NCBI GenBank assembly: GCA_018806915.1
Contig: JAGKQI010000061.1
Span: forward strand, 62,001-126,000
Length of the DNA: 64,000 nt
DNA from: Phytophthora colocasiae
Taxonomy: Eukaryota > Oomycota > Peronosporomycetes > Peronosporales > Peronosporaceae
Reading direction: 5' to 3'
Part shown: one piece after another, positions 18,752-30,473 of the stretch
How the letters are laid out: each line of letters starts with the position of its first letter
Numbering within the stretch: the first letter of the stretch is position 1
Position numbers and translations under genes: made by a program
Notes under the pieces: generated by a model
Database searches by the model: none
Told to the model about the DNA's origin: nothing
Seen by the model: only the letters and a program-made list of their open reading frames with translations

Positions 18752-20688
18752 GGGAGAATGGAATGCAACCAGAAAACACCACCTGCATCAGACATAATGT
18801 CCTGCAAACGCAGGACCACGTGCAGGACACTTTACGTGCGTTCTGTACCGGGTGCAGGACAAAATAAACGTAATGCAATGCAGGACAATTTGTAGGATGC
18901 TTTATGGAGTAGGTCATTTAGTAGGATGCATTAACAGCACCAACATATAAAGACAGAAGTGTATTGACGAGAAGAAGGCCTTACTTTTTTGCTTTACGAC
19001 GTTTTGGCGTTCTAAACGCCAGATATCCAGCAGGTACTGACATCGTAACTGGGTCTGCATGAGGTGGAGGGGGCCGGCGGTGCATGGCAATGTCATCCAT
19101 TTGCTGAAGAAAACGAGCTGCCTCTCTCTTGGCTCTTTCTACAAACACCACCAGTGTTGGATGTGAGCCAAACGCTTCCTTAGCTCGGCGATTATAGCTT
19201 TCGATCGGGTTGTTCGTGCGATTTTGCATGGCAATCTCCTTTTCAATGTAGGAGTTCACATTCCAGAAGGTAGGCGGGAACATGGTCATCCATGTCCGAG
19301 TAAAGTAGTCCCAGAACTGTGTCCACAACTGCGCGCATCCCTTTGTAGACATCAACGACATCGCATACGGGATACCTTTAGTACGAATTTCGTCAGGAGG
19401 GATAACAGCCAGGACGTCTAACACCCCGGAGCCATTGCTTCTGATATCTGAGTGGCTGAAAATCGGAGATCCACCATTTCGCCGAATAGCTTGCTTCCAG
19501 TGGAATAAACAGCCAATCACATCAATCCCTGGAAATTGGTCCCGAACGCCCTTAATTAGAGCCGCCTCAAAATCACAGGTTACACTGGCAGGTGTCATTT
19601 TCATTTTACCAAGTACACAAACCCAGTGCAGCGCGCATGCCAGTAACTCCACTCATCTTTTGCCTCCAATAAAATCGTCAACACTGGAATGTACACGTCG
19701 TAAGCAGGGTCATGCGCCATAATGACCAAAGTCTGCTGAAATGGCCTGGGAGTGATACTGTACGTAGCATCGATAAACAGAGACGCGCCAGGATACATCA
19801 GTAGACGAATCAAATCTGGATGGCCCATTCCCCAAGATGCGCTGTCGTTTACCAGAAATTGTCGTAGAAAAGGTTGAACTGCACAAAGGAACGATCGTCT
19901 GATTCAGACACGGCCACCACCGGAAGGGCTTCGATTTGGCGGTATACATCGCCGCCTCCGGCCTGTCTCCTCGTGTAGTTGATGAAATTGATTGCCTCGT
20001 CCTAACCAACACCTTTACGGCTTGGCTCGGGTACTTAGCGGATAGCTCACGCGTCACCCGATCCCAAATCCGACCAGGGAGGATCCCAGGCAGACTTATC
20101 GCCTCTGTCTCGAGGATTGCCCTCATCTCTTCCCGCATTCACGCACAGTAGCGCGTGATTCAACTCTGCAGCTGTGTTCACCAGTTTCTCGCACCTCACT
20201 TTCACCGCTGTCGAGGATCTTGACGTTCAGCTTGCCCTTGCAGCCACTAGAGCGATAGGTAGAACACTGGTAGTAGGTTGTAGGACCACGTTTCGTGTTG
20301 ACTATGTATCTGTGGCCATTGAAATTCATAGTTGCCGTGCAAGGAATAATTAGAAATGAAGTACATGCCATAAGAGCGCTGCAATCCGACATTACTGGTG
20401 GCTAAAGGCGCATTGGCACATCCATGTTTTCTCTTGCTAATGGATGGTTACCAGCGGTTGCACCTCTCAAGTATACATCAGATTGTATAGTAAAAAAGTA
20501 AGTGTAGCCGAAGTAACCCATTCGTAACCCATTTATAACCCAGTGACATTTTATTAAAACTTAATGAATTGTTGTTATTTTAACGATTTACCTACCAAAT
20601 GCAGGACTGTTTGCAGGACTTTATCCAGAAATGTGCAGGACCTTTTTTCTGGTGCAGGACCGATTTTCTGGTTGCATTAAATTATCTC
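18752..20688. mobile_element. Mutator-like element (MULE), decayed, in uricase copy 2 intron
   Basis: A 9-bp target duplication GTCTACTAC flanks the element (18743-18751 and 20689-20697). The undisturbed intron of the left uricase copy has this site once, which proves the insertion. The ends are imperfect inverted repeats sharing AATGCAACCAGAAAA. Inside both ends the motif GCAGGAC recurs, four copies in direct orientation at each side plus an inverse one on the left, a pattern suited to transposase binding. The only cargo is a broken MULE transposase reading frame on the minus strand. Confidence 0.93.
18981..20392 (-). pseudogene. MULE transposase remnant with FLYWCH-like zinc finger
   Basis: Pieces of a Mutator-type transposase are spread over several frames. 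From the 5' side: a FLYWCH/WRKY-GCM1-like finger (FNGHRYIVNTKRGPTTYYQC, then CKGKL and GEHSC), a helical region (LPGRIWDRVTRELSAKYPSQ), [20 protein letters not shown] in another frame with a stop soon after, then GHPDLIRLLMYPGASLFIDA with the first catalytic Asp. A further shift leads to MTPASVTCDFEAALIKGVRD and IDVIGCLFHWKQAIRR. The last 223 codons are open, ending PKRRKAKK. At least three frame breaks fall between blocks and do not look like introns, so the enzyme is inactive. Confidence 0.85.
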
Positions 20689-21341
20689 GTCTACTACATC
20701 CGCTTGAAAATCTGCTACACTGACTGCCCTTATTTCTGGTATTGTCGCTGCTTTACAGTGTGGTCGCACGTAAATCGGCGTACGGCGCCCCGGAAGTGAC
20801 GGTCCAGGGTGGTGTCGACGGCCTCAAGGTGCTCAAGACCACGCAGAGCTCCTTCGTCGACTTCTTCCGCGATGAGTACACGACGCTGCCAGACGTACCT
20901 GACCGCCTCGTCAGCACGTGCGTCGCGTCCACGTGGAACTACACGCCCGACGCCATCGGCGGAGATTTCGTCTCCAAGGCGGCAGAGATCAAGAACGTAT
21001 TGCTCGAGACGTTCGCAGGCCCGGCCGATGTGGGCGTACCCAGTCCTGCCGTGCAGTACACACTATACAAGATGGGCGAGGCCGTGCTGGAGAGGTGCCC
21101 GTACGTCAAGGACATCAAGATCACGATGCCAAACATCCACAACAACCCCATCGATCTGTCCCGCTTTGGCTGCAAGAATATCCACCCGCACGGGGAGGTG
21201 TTTTTACCCACGGACGAGCCGCACGGTATCATCTCCGCCACGATGGTGCGTTCGGCATCGAAGCTGTAGTGATTGAAAGTAGCACGTAGTAAACTGGCAC
21301 CATTGTTGAGTTTGGACTTCAGTTCAACTTGTATTTGTTGC

Positions 21342-23924
21342 TTATCGACTATAGAAATCACCAAGAGCTCGGTCAAATGTGTGGACCTTGGTCTGTAACG
21401 ATGAATACTTGCAGGTCTCAGTGAGGTGTTTCACGTGCTGTTGCATCTCCTGAAAGTAAGTATCACACGCGTTGCACCGTTGGGCTCTACAAATATTTGC
21501 AAAATACGGTTAGGTCACGAAGGGGATAAGTTTACCCATGCGTTCTCACCGCTCTTCTCCTGCAAGGTTGGTTGCCCGTGAGCGATACTGTCGTGCATCT
21601 CGAACATCTTTGACAATGGGGGAAAATGCGTCGAACAGTTTGTGGCCCGAGTCAATAGCAACGCTTAAATATCTGCAGATCAAGTAATTCACACCGTTAG
21701 TTCGAAGAGCAGTTAGCAACCAGGTTGATAGAACCGCGTACAGTTCAAATTTGCTCGCCAAGATCTCCACAATGAGAGGAAGCAGCAGCACGCACGCCTC
21801 CAAATCAACACCCAGCGCCTGCAAGTCTGTGATACGCAACACATCCACTAGGACCGCCTCACGTTTCCCCTTGGGTAACTCGCTAATGTACCGGAGACCG
21901 TCATGCAAATGTCCCTTTTCCCAGTGACCAAGAAGCTGCTGTACACATATTTGTCGGGCTTTGAAAGCTTTGATGCATGTATCCATGCCACAGCGAAGCT
22001 CCATCACGAAGTCCGACGTCACGAACTCTTCCTCAGGCTGTGGTGTCGAAAGCGACGGCGGTTGTGCTGCACTCTCTGGTACATGCACAGGAGCTGGTGG
22101 CTGCTGGGGTACAGCATTATCCGGAGCACTAAATCTTGCACTCACTGGGCGAGGCGCCTCAACTACGGTTAAAAAGTTAGTAAATGAAGATGACAAGTAC
22201 ATATTCTATACATTGTACCTGTTTCCCGAGGGTCTTCTTCTCCACGGCGAATTGGTCGTGGAATTGGCTCTGGTGGTGGTGGCTGAACTAACACTCCTGG
22301 GGTAGCTGGGCGGCTATTCGTAACGTTGCTAAAATCGCGTTCTCCTATTGCAGGAGGTTTTGCCTGCCTAGTACCATCGGGGATACCTGCACTCCCGTCT
22401 GGAGATGCTCGAGACACACCCTTAAAAACAGGCAAGCCTGGAATGTTAGCAGGGTCCACCGCTGCCGGCTTTGGAACGGATACCGCTGTCTCTCTTGTAG
22501 AGGGTGGTCTACCGATATTCCTGGCCCCTCGAGTGTTATGGTCGCTGTTGTTGCTACTCTGGCGGTTAAATGGACGCATCTGCATCACGTCCAGCACCCA
22601 CACGGATACGAACGCATCTTGAATACATCCGCCCATCAGTTTCATGTCCTGCGTCATTGTCGTGTCTGCATGAGTCTCCACGTTGCCCAATTCCTTCTGG
22701 CGGGGCATCATTACACTATCGTGACACTGATACACAGAATAGCCTTAGTATCGTGCAAAAATGATCGACCCGCCAAGCCAACTACTGACCTCGATAGCTG
22801 TCTCGTAGGACCATACGCGAACTGCTTCCTGTGAACAGCAAAATAGATACTTGCCACTGTAAGGCTCTGCGACTGTGTGGCACATTGAAGTAGTCTGAGC
22901 AATATTCACCAGCAACAAAACAAACTATTAGTGAAAAATACATACCACATCTATCTGGTGTGAATCAAACGTACCGTAGCGTTGTCTACAGGAGTGACTC
23001 CGATCAACGCGAACTCTTGAACATCCCAGAACCTTACGGTACGATCGTTGGCGGACGAAACCAGAATAAATTCCTCGGGGTTAAATACCAGACTAGTGAT
23101 AGCACCTCCATGGTCAGGAAACTCGCGAAGAAGCCGGCCAGCTGTCAGATCCCAGATCTTAATGACTCCTTCTTGATCTCCTGAAGTTAACCACCGTCCG
23201 TCTGGCGTGAAGGTCACCGCTGTCACCTCTGACGAATGGCCCTTGAAAGTCTGCATGCAGCTCTTTGTACGCAGGTCCCAGACCTTCACGATAGTGTCGC
23301 ACGAGCCGGAGGCCACGTAGTCTCCGTAGAGATGGTAGTCCACCGTCGTCGTCGAAGCCATGTGCCCTTTTAACGTCCGGTTTACTTTGCCAGCTTCCAG
23401 ATCGAACACCTTAATTGACCCTGACTGAGCTCCAGCCACCACCTTTCGCTCTGATGGGTCGAATACGATACTCTCGACAGCACTCTGGTGGCCGGATAGG
23501 CTCTGTTGGCGTAGTACAAATGGCAAAAATAATAAGTACCAAGTAGCAATAGCAGTTCTAAGAGCTGTAACTCCGTTTCTTACCATAATGTTCTTGGTCT
23601 CCTTCTCGCGCATCCTCCAAAGGTTCACCATGTTGTCATCACCGCCTGTAGCTGCCACTTGGCCCTATAATTGCAGCAACAAACGGTGACAACAATCGCC
23701 ATCATCATCAGTTAAGAAGATCATAGCTGTCCTACCGATTTCCGGCCGAACCGCAAGCAGTTGACATTACTAGAATGCGCTAGGAAATGCGCTACCTCAT
23801 TGTAACCACACAGAGCAACACAAAAGTGATCAGAACCTCCTATTAGTGCCGCAACGAGCGCAAATGGTGACGTACAATGTCGGGCGAGCGCCATGCTTTT
23901 TGGCTCTCTAGCGACGCTTAACAT
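21342..23924 (-). CDS. KATNB1: Katanin p80 WD40 subunit (KATNB1)
   Basis: p80 targets and stimulates the microtubule-severing p60 katanin ATPase, at centrosomes, spindles and basal bodies. Seven exons join in frame: 23924-23736, 23664-23584, 23502-22975, 22894-22790, 22726-22219, 22162-21550 and 21486-21342, for about 722 residues. WD40 repeats fill the first half (MSLSGHQSAVESIVFDPSE, TLKGHMASTTTVDYHLYGDY, TFKGHSSEVTAVTFTPDGRW, with KVWDLR and KIWDLT ends). A proline/serine-rich linker follows. The C-terminal con80 domain that binds p60 runs FVTSDFVMELRCGMDTCIKA to the last exon (ERAQRCNACDTYFQEMQQHV). Without the last exon the frame would stop early; the ERxxRC signature shows the splice is right. 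It converges tail to tail on uricase copy 2. Confidence 0.93.
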
Positions 23925-24042
23925 GGGTCGGGCTCACTGAGACCAAACCCATGGGTTTGCATAAACCAAAACCAAACGGTGGTACAGTACTTTTTGACTG
24001 ATTCCCGAGACAATCGGAGCTGGAGAAGCCCCTTTGAGAGCG

Positions 24043-24804
24043 ATGCAGGTCCTCGTTGCGGTGCTGAGCTTCATTGATATCGTGGCGCTGACGTTCCTCA
24101 ATGGCTATTGGGTGAGTATCTCCCTTCTCCCTCCCCCTGCAATGACGCACTCTAGCTATTGCTGACTTAAAGTATCCTGGTGCATTCCCAGCTGATCACC
24201 CTCGATGAACTGGAACTGGACCATTTGAACCCAGCCGATGTGGCCAAACGCCTCAACAAGCTCGTTTGTGGGTGAATTGCTTACTAGTATACTCTATAAA
24301 TGGGAAGAGAGCTGGAAATAACAACTGCTGACTTGTTTTGCTGAAGTCCCGGAGATGATCTTGCACGGTATCCTCATGCTCCTGTGCGTGTTGGCTTGGG
24401 CGCCGTGGGTTTTCCTACTCAACCTCCCAATTGCTGTGTGGCACGCAAGACGGTGAGAGTTCTATCTGCTACTACTGCTGCTTCGTCATGCTTGAGTACT
24501 TTTGTTTACGATCTTTTATTATTCTGCCGTGAAATTTTTAATTGCAGTGTTATGCTGAATGAACATCTGATGGACCCGACGGAGATCCTTCGCTTCAAAA
24601 ACTTACAGCAGGCTCGCTTGGAGTCCATTGCCAGAACGGTGTTCTACGGTCTGCAAATCGTCTACGGCATGTTCTGGTGCGTTTGTTCGCTACTGCCAAT
24701 TGTTCAATAGTATTGCCTCTGATGCGTTTATTGTGCGTTGCAACAGGATGGTGTCGGCTATTGTGAACTCCGCGAAGAGCCGGAAGGGCAGCAAGCGCGC
24801 ATAG
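24043..24804 (+). CDS. Cornichon/Erv14 ER cargo receptor
   Basis: Cornichon proteins select transmembrane cargo for COPII vesicles leaving the ER. Five small exons (24043-24111, 24192-24267, 24347-24452, 24548-24676, 24747-24804) give 145 residues, the family's usual size. Membrane segments are visible at the N-terminus (VLVAVLSFIDIVALTFLNGY), the middle (LMLLCVLAWAPWVFLLNLPI) and near the C-terminus (FYGLQIVYGMFWMVSAIV). The family signature is LITLDELELDHLNPADVAKR with NKLVFPEMILH, followed by MLNEHLMDPTEILR. The basic tail KSRKGSKRA is cytosolic. Introns are about 70-95 bp with normal GT-AG ends. The gene is divergent from katanin, with about 120 bp between starts. Confidence 0.93.
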
Positions 24805-25094
24805 ATAGCAGGAGCGTCAACAACCGACGTCAAGTCAGTGCAGTCCTGGGAGATCCAAATACCGGCGGAAACACAAGTTTCTTTCGAAGTTCCCCGGCTA
24901 TTTGACTACGCCAAAGGCTCCTCCGTCTCGCCTAGATGTGCTATGACACTGTAGCGGATATGATGTCGATGAGCTAGAGCTCTATAGGAACGTAACCTAA
25001 TGTAGCCAAGTGAACTGTCTTCCACCCCTTTATGAGCTCTGAATTACGATTCTATCAACCCTAATCAAAATAAAAGCTATCAATTTAAGCCATC

Positions 25095-28000
25095 ATGCGT
25101 CGGCGCTACGAACGTCGACGCGCTGCTAAGGCCAAAGCTGCGGCTGCAGCAGCAGAGAAGGATGCGCCCACTGCAGCTATTGGTGCTTCAGGTCCAGTGG
25201 AAGCAGTTGCAGCTGCTAACGCCACACCTAAGAAGCGGCAGACGACGGTACATGCAGCCGCTCAGATTAAGCTGCATGTGCACGGCCACGAGTTCCAAAA
25301 CGGCGAGGAGATTATCCTGAATCCCGACAGCTTCCCGCAACTTAAGGATCTCATCTGGAAGGACTATGCAGTGGAAGTTTTTCATCCAGAGCTTGCAGTC
25401 TCGGACGGAGCGGCGGCGGCACTGGCCGAGGGTTCCCCACAGAACCACCTACTACTGGAGATCCCAGAGAGCAGCGCCGCCCCACTCAAGGGAAAGATGC
25501 AAGTGAGTGTATTGAAGGACACAGCCGCCATCTTTCAGTTGGCGCCCTTCAAGGACGTGACTGTACGCTTCCTGCCCAAGACACAGGTGGAGGTGGATTT
25601 CGTGGAAGTGTCACTCAAGGACCAGTTCATGTCGAGACGAGACCTCATGTATCTTAAACAGTCCATGGTTGGCACAGCTCTGTATGTGGGCAAAACGATT
25701 CGCGTTCAAGGGACGAGGTGGCAGGTGCTGGATGTCCGCTCAGGAGGCGAGAAGGTCCGCAGTGGAGTCGTTTCGGAGAACACCAAGTTCACGTTCCGCT
25801 CGCGCACTTCACGCATCATGTGGCTGGTGCAGATTAGCCCTGAGATGTGGGATATGGCCAACTCGGGAATGCTTTACCTGGAGATTTTCCTCACGGTGGT
25901 TCGGAATGTTCTGAACAAGTGGATGAAGCACAAAGTCTCCCACAGTCTTACGATTCTCTTCTACTCGCGCTGCTTCTACCCAGAAATGGACCAAGACCAA
26001 GAGAATTCGACGTCGGGAGGACATTTCTCCCACCGAAGATTTATGCCTACGAGGAAACAGTCGCGTGCAGCTGACGATGAGAGAGAATCGTCGTTCCCAT
26101 ATGAACGCAGTGACTGTTTTTCAGTCGGCGTGGATGAAGATGGCAGGCACTACCAGGATTTCTACAAGTTAGTGGCGTTCGACAGCATTATTACGGACGT
26201 CCAGCCGCTTCTGGTAAAGCTCAAAGAGGAGATGAATGCTTTCCCGCGCGAATGTGGATGGCGATCGCCAGCAGATTTCTATGTCTCGTCCTTCTCCCCT
26301 GCAGAGCTTCTTCAGGATGACTCAGGCCCAAGACCAGGAGTTCCGTCCAATGCTCGCGACGGGAATCTACTGGAGGCTGTGAATCTCGTCCTAAATATTT
26401 TCGAAAAGCACCACATTGACCGCGATTTATCGCGCAGTGGTCAGAGTGTCGTGTTGATCACTCCTGGGAACGGCATTTTCTCTGTGAATAAGCGTCTGTC
26501 GGAGATTACTGAACAACGCATGATGGATCATGGCATTGGTATCGATTTAATCTCGTTGGCATCCCGACCGCTACACAAGTGTCCGCTGTTTCTCTTCAAG
26601 CAGTCCGATTTGTCTGAAATGAAGCTCCCTGGCCGGAAAGAAGGAAACCTTGCGAATGAAATGTGTTTGTGTAACAATAACCCGCACGGCTCAAAGCATG
26701 GGTATCAACGACGTTCACGAACAGGGTCCAGCGATGCTCTGACAGACTCCCAGTCGGCGGTGGCAGACATGGGAGTGTCGTCGATGCGCACCGGCCAGCT
26801 GTGTAAGTACTGCTTGCAGCGTATGGAAAATCGCAAGAACTACATCGTGCCGCTGTGGATTCCGCTCTGGTTCGTGCAAGAAAACATGCTGACGCCACAC
26901 GAGTGTCCTCTGGATGAAGACATTTCCCAGTTTTGCGATGTTTGCGCCCCAAAGAACGCAAAGAGCAAAGTGTTCGAGCCATTGCCAATATGTCGGATGT
27001 TTAAGGACAATGACTTCACGCATTTCGGCTACTTATCCCTCCCGAAGCCTTTGGAATGCTTGTTAAATGATTTCCAGAACGCTGAGTCAGCTCTCAGTGA
27101 TGATGATCGAGACAATGCCGACTTCAGTGTGGCCCCCTCTGTAAGCGGCTCTACGTACGACAACGTCATTCTTGCAGGTCTAAACAGCGATCTTGTTCGT
27201 GCTCGAGCGTGTTCCATGGCGTGCTCAGACGACTCGCTTTCGTACGATGGCGAAGTGGTGACTAAAATCCGGACGTTTTCGCTCTCTGAGCAGAGCAAAC
27301 TCCTACAAGAGTACGAACGGTACGACGATGAAGTGTTTGGCTTTGCTCCAGCTCCAAAACTGGGGCAGAAGTCATCCGACAGTGATATAAGCGTCCGTCT
27401 GGCGTCCACACCGCCAATTCGTCCTGGCGTGTCGTACCTGAGCTCGATGTTCAAGAAACGAACAGGAACCATCGGATTCCAGTCAGGTTCGGCTGGTAAT
27501 GAAAATGGGGGTAGTAACAGTGGTGGAGCTCGTTGGCGCACATTTGAGCAGAGAGAACCTTCCCCGCTGAACGTTGACATGGCTGAGTACCGAGGGAGTC
27601 TGGAAGCTAAAGTGGGGTCTTTGGACGATGACAAGGACAAACCCAAGATCACTTCAAGCTCATTCCCAAACACGTTCCAGTTAGCCGACGGCAGTGGGCC
27701 AGGTCATACGTCGTTTACTGCCAGTCCCGTTCTGCGTCCAGCTGATGGAGCCGTGAAAGAGGACATTTTCCACTCGCAGGCTTTTATGCTCAAGCAGCTC
27801 ACGAGCAACCAACGTCGATGGAGTCAAGTGCGACCAAATGAAGACCAGCAGTACAAGATTGCGCAGAATGTCCTTAAGTGGAAGAGTCTGTGCTTTCCAG
27901 CACTTTTGCCTCTAGCCAGCGACTTCATGCCAGCTCCGAAAGAGTTGCAAGCACACTATACAGAGTCCTTCTACAGTGTCATGCTTCCAGAGCGCGACGA

Positions 28001-29653
28001 GCAAAATGGAGTGACGTTCCGGGACTATCGTGAACTCGTGCTGGAGATGGTGGCACAACGATTATCCCAAGATTTCCAACTCGTCTCGGGCGAAGATTCC
28101 AATGAGGTTGGGGAGAAAGATGGTTCTGTCTTCCGGCTCAGCATGGGCCATCGAATCCATGAAATAGTGTACAATGAAGAAACACAGACAATCGACGTGA
28201 AGCGATACCTCCAGAAGGTGACAACACGGTCGGACGTGGACATCATGGAGTATCGCTACTCGCTCTGGTCGCCTATTGTCGATCGCTTTGTTACTGTGGC
28301 GCAGGAATTCCGCAAGTATCCGCAAATCGAGTACCAATGGAATCACCTTGACCAGTTGATCTGTGGATACATCGATGATATGAGTGAAGGGATTCGCTAC
28401 AAGCGCAGTTTGTATTGTCTTCTGCCTCCTCGACTTGGTGGCTCTGACGTCGGCGATCAAGGTAAGCGGTGTAGCCTTTGTCCTTAGGTTGTTCGTGGAT
28501 AACGTCTTGTTCGCTGCTTACAGAAAACTTGCGAGACTACACAGAGGGCTGTCGAAAATTCCTTGAATTCTTGCGGGCGAAGGCAGATGCAAGTACCGGA
28601 TTTCCAAATGTGAAGCTGTCGACCAACTGGAGAGAAAACATTTCTACAAGCGGCACCGATGCTTTCAAACGCGTGGGCCAACGGAGCGTCAAGATGCTAC
28701 TGCACACAAATGATGCCGTCACCAGTCAGAACTGGGTGATTGCGAAAGTGGACACTGAGGTACTCCCGACGCAGTGCTACCACGTGGAAATTCAGTGGCT
28801 CGTGTGTCGTAGCTCCCTCGTAGACGATCTTGTTACAGGAATGAGCCGTCGAGCAAAGCAGCTTGGCTTGGAGCTCCAGAGGGTGACCGAAAACGGCATT
28901 TCAAGCAACCTGGATCTGCATCCCTTGAATTGCCCCATTTTCCTCAAGATCGACGACGCGTCCGAGCGGCGGATGGTGGAGAAAGCACTGGTCGAGCGGT
29001 TCGACTTCTGCTGCGAGGCGCTGCACCCAATCCCGTTCACACATCTGAACCACAACGCCGAGTACGCGATCCTGGCACAGGAGCCCCGTCCTCCACGTGC
29101 TCGTCGCATGATTTCATACTACCGGCAGTACGTGCACCGGTCGTTGGCGTGCTTTGCGCGGATGACCCAGACCGGGTTGGTGTGGATCTCGAACCAGAAG
29201 GTGCACGACGATGAAATCCAGCCCATTTTCGACGAGCTTCGGTATTTCATTGAGTCGTTGCAGGTGGCACGGTCGGCACTGATGGGCGTTCTTGACGACA
29301 TGTTTGAGCCTGCAGTGACAGCGGTGGCCCCGTCACGAATGCCGGCTAAAACCGGTGAGGATCTGCTACAGCCTCAGCAGACGTTCGGTGTAACTTCAAC
29401 TGAAGAGGACAGTGCCGGAATCGATAAGAAATTGGCCATGGATACAAGCGAAAGCGTGAGCACGAACAGCTGTAGCGAGGAGGAGAAGGAGAATAGTCCC
29501 GAGGCGATTAACGTGGTGGTGCGCACTGCTGTCAACGTGGAGTCGAAGCGTGAATCCCCTACTATGACTGCTGAGCACGGCGTCTCGTGTGTGGCAGAGC
29601 AGTCGGATCCCTCTGCAGCTGGCGGTTCTCCATCTGCAGTCGGCGCTCCATGA
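25095..29653 (+). CDS. DEPDC5: IML1/DEPDC5-like GATOR1/SEACIT subunit
   Basis: DEPDC5/Iml1 is part of GATOR1, the GTPase-activating complex for Rag GTPases that shuts down TORC1 when amino acids are scarce. Two exons (25095-28461, 28524-29653; one 62-bp intron) give about 1498 residues. The Iml1 N-terminal domain (YAVEVFHPE, VSLKDQFMSRRDLMYLKQSM) is followed by a vWA-like SABA segment (SHSLTILFYSRCFYP, QSVVLITPGNGIFSVNKRLS, MDHGIGIDLISLASRPLHKC). A long low-complexity middle comes next, then the structured region with PQIEYQWNHLDQLICGY. The C-terminal domain after the intron includes YHVEIQWLVCRSSLVDDLV and HPIPFTHLNHNAEYAILAQ. I cannot see the DEP domain normally lying between these last two parts. 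Confidence 0.9.
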
Positions 29654-30473
29654 CCTACAGTCTGCAGGTGCAGACGAACATGTATCCTTGGAGTCTGGTC
29701 TGTTGCTGAGTGTAGCCATCTTATGCCCAAGAGGCACGTGGTACTGTACCGACATGTATCTTTGAACATTTGTCACATGCCCAGCCAACGAACGGCCAAG
29801 CAGCGACTCGATTGCCAGCGAGAGCATTTTGGTGAGTGCACGAAAGCACCATGCATGGCCAAGTACTGTGCACGTAGCGTTCATATTCACATGCGTATTC
29901 CGCCGTACTTGTTGCCTGTTCCGACGTGCGCAATCTGTACACACGTGGGCGTCATCAAAGACCAAATAGCCTGTTAAATAGGTCCATTTCTGCCGGATGA
30001 TTTGAGTGTTAGCTAATTCACTTGCCGTAAGCACTCACCTCATGCCATCATGCATACGCTGCGCTGGTCGCTTCCTCCATGACGAAGCGTGCACGCCGTG
30101 CATACTCGCCTTGATCTCTAAGCCCAGCCAGAACATTGCACATGTATCCGTGCGTGGTGCCTTTGGGTGTCGCCTGCATCGCTGCGACGCTTTTCGGGAA
30201 TCAGCGAGCGATGTATCTCTCGCCGTTACTTTAACCGTTCAAGTGCCCTTTTTTGGCGGATACAGTGCACTTGCCTCTGCCAAGCTTTCGCCCAATAGTC
30301 TAGGCCAGTTGTAGCCGCATACTGCCACTGCTCACTCTGCAACTCCACAGCAACGTGCAGCAACTCCATCTGCCGTCGTCGTCTGTTGCCTCTAGGGAGA
30401 CTTTAGTGCCCACCGCTCACTTTCCATCTCGGTCTGTCTCCACACTTCGAGCTATTTTGTCCGCTTTAGCCGC
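29654..30473. other. Long intergenic region ending in the FYVE gene promoter
   Basis: About 0.8 kb without a supported gene. Short ORFs occur in several frames, but none continues through plausible splice sites or resembles a family. The right end holds an initiator-like motif (listed separately) and presumably the 5' leader of the FYVE gene. Confidence 0.55.
30415..30429 (+). promoter_or_regulatory. Oomycete-type initiator motif before the FYVE gene
   Basis: The sequence GCTCACTTTCCATCT closely fits the oomycete core-promoter initiator, consensus TCAYTYYNCA(A/T). It lies 45-59 bp upstream of the ATG, where a transcription start is expected. The call is by motif and spacing only. Confidence 0.6.

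Larger units (their letters stand above)
18230..21269 (+). pseudogene. Urate oxidase copy 2, frameshifted and transposon-interrupted
   Basis: The exons correspond one to one with the intact copy: 18230-18514, 18598-18723 and 20759-21269. Exon 2 is 126 bp instead of 128. At about 18630 the intact copy reads GAGACGCCGTGGGAG while this one reads GAGACAGTGGGAG, a net loss of 2 bases that ends translation a few codons later (TAT CGT CGT TCC TGA). The second intron holds a MULE of 1.94 kb. Exon 3 is otherwise open and still encodes the SKL end, with ATG for ACG near the C-terminus. A truncated exon 1 product is possible, but a working uricase is not expected. The near-identity of exons suggests recent loss. 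Confidence 0.92.
17862..21290 (+). repeat. Right arm of the inverted urate oxidase duplication, split by a MULE
   Basis: It is the mirror copy of 16085-17569, beginning CTGGCGCAA and ending just after the uricase stop codon. A 1937-bp MULE plus a 9-bp target duplication interrupts it. Differences from the left arm include a 2-base deletion in exon 2 and several substitutions. Confidence 0.9.

Noticed and set aside
22169..22735. Independent minus-strand gene next to a WD40 gene
   Set aside because: It is exon 5 of katanin p80; flanking exons join in phase and complete the con80 domain.
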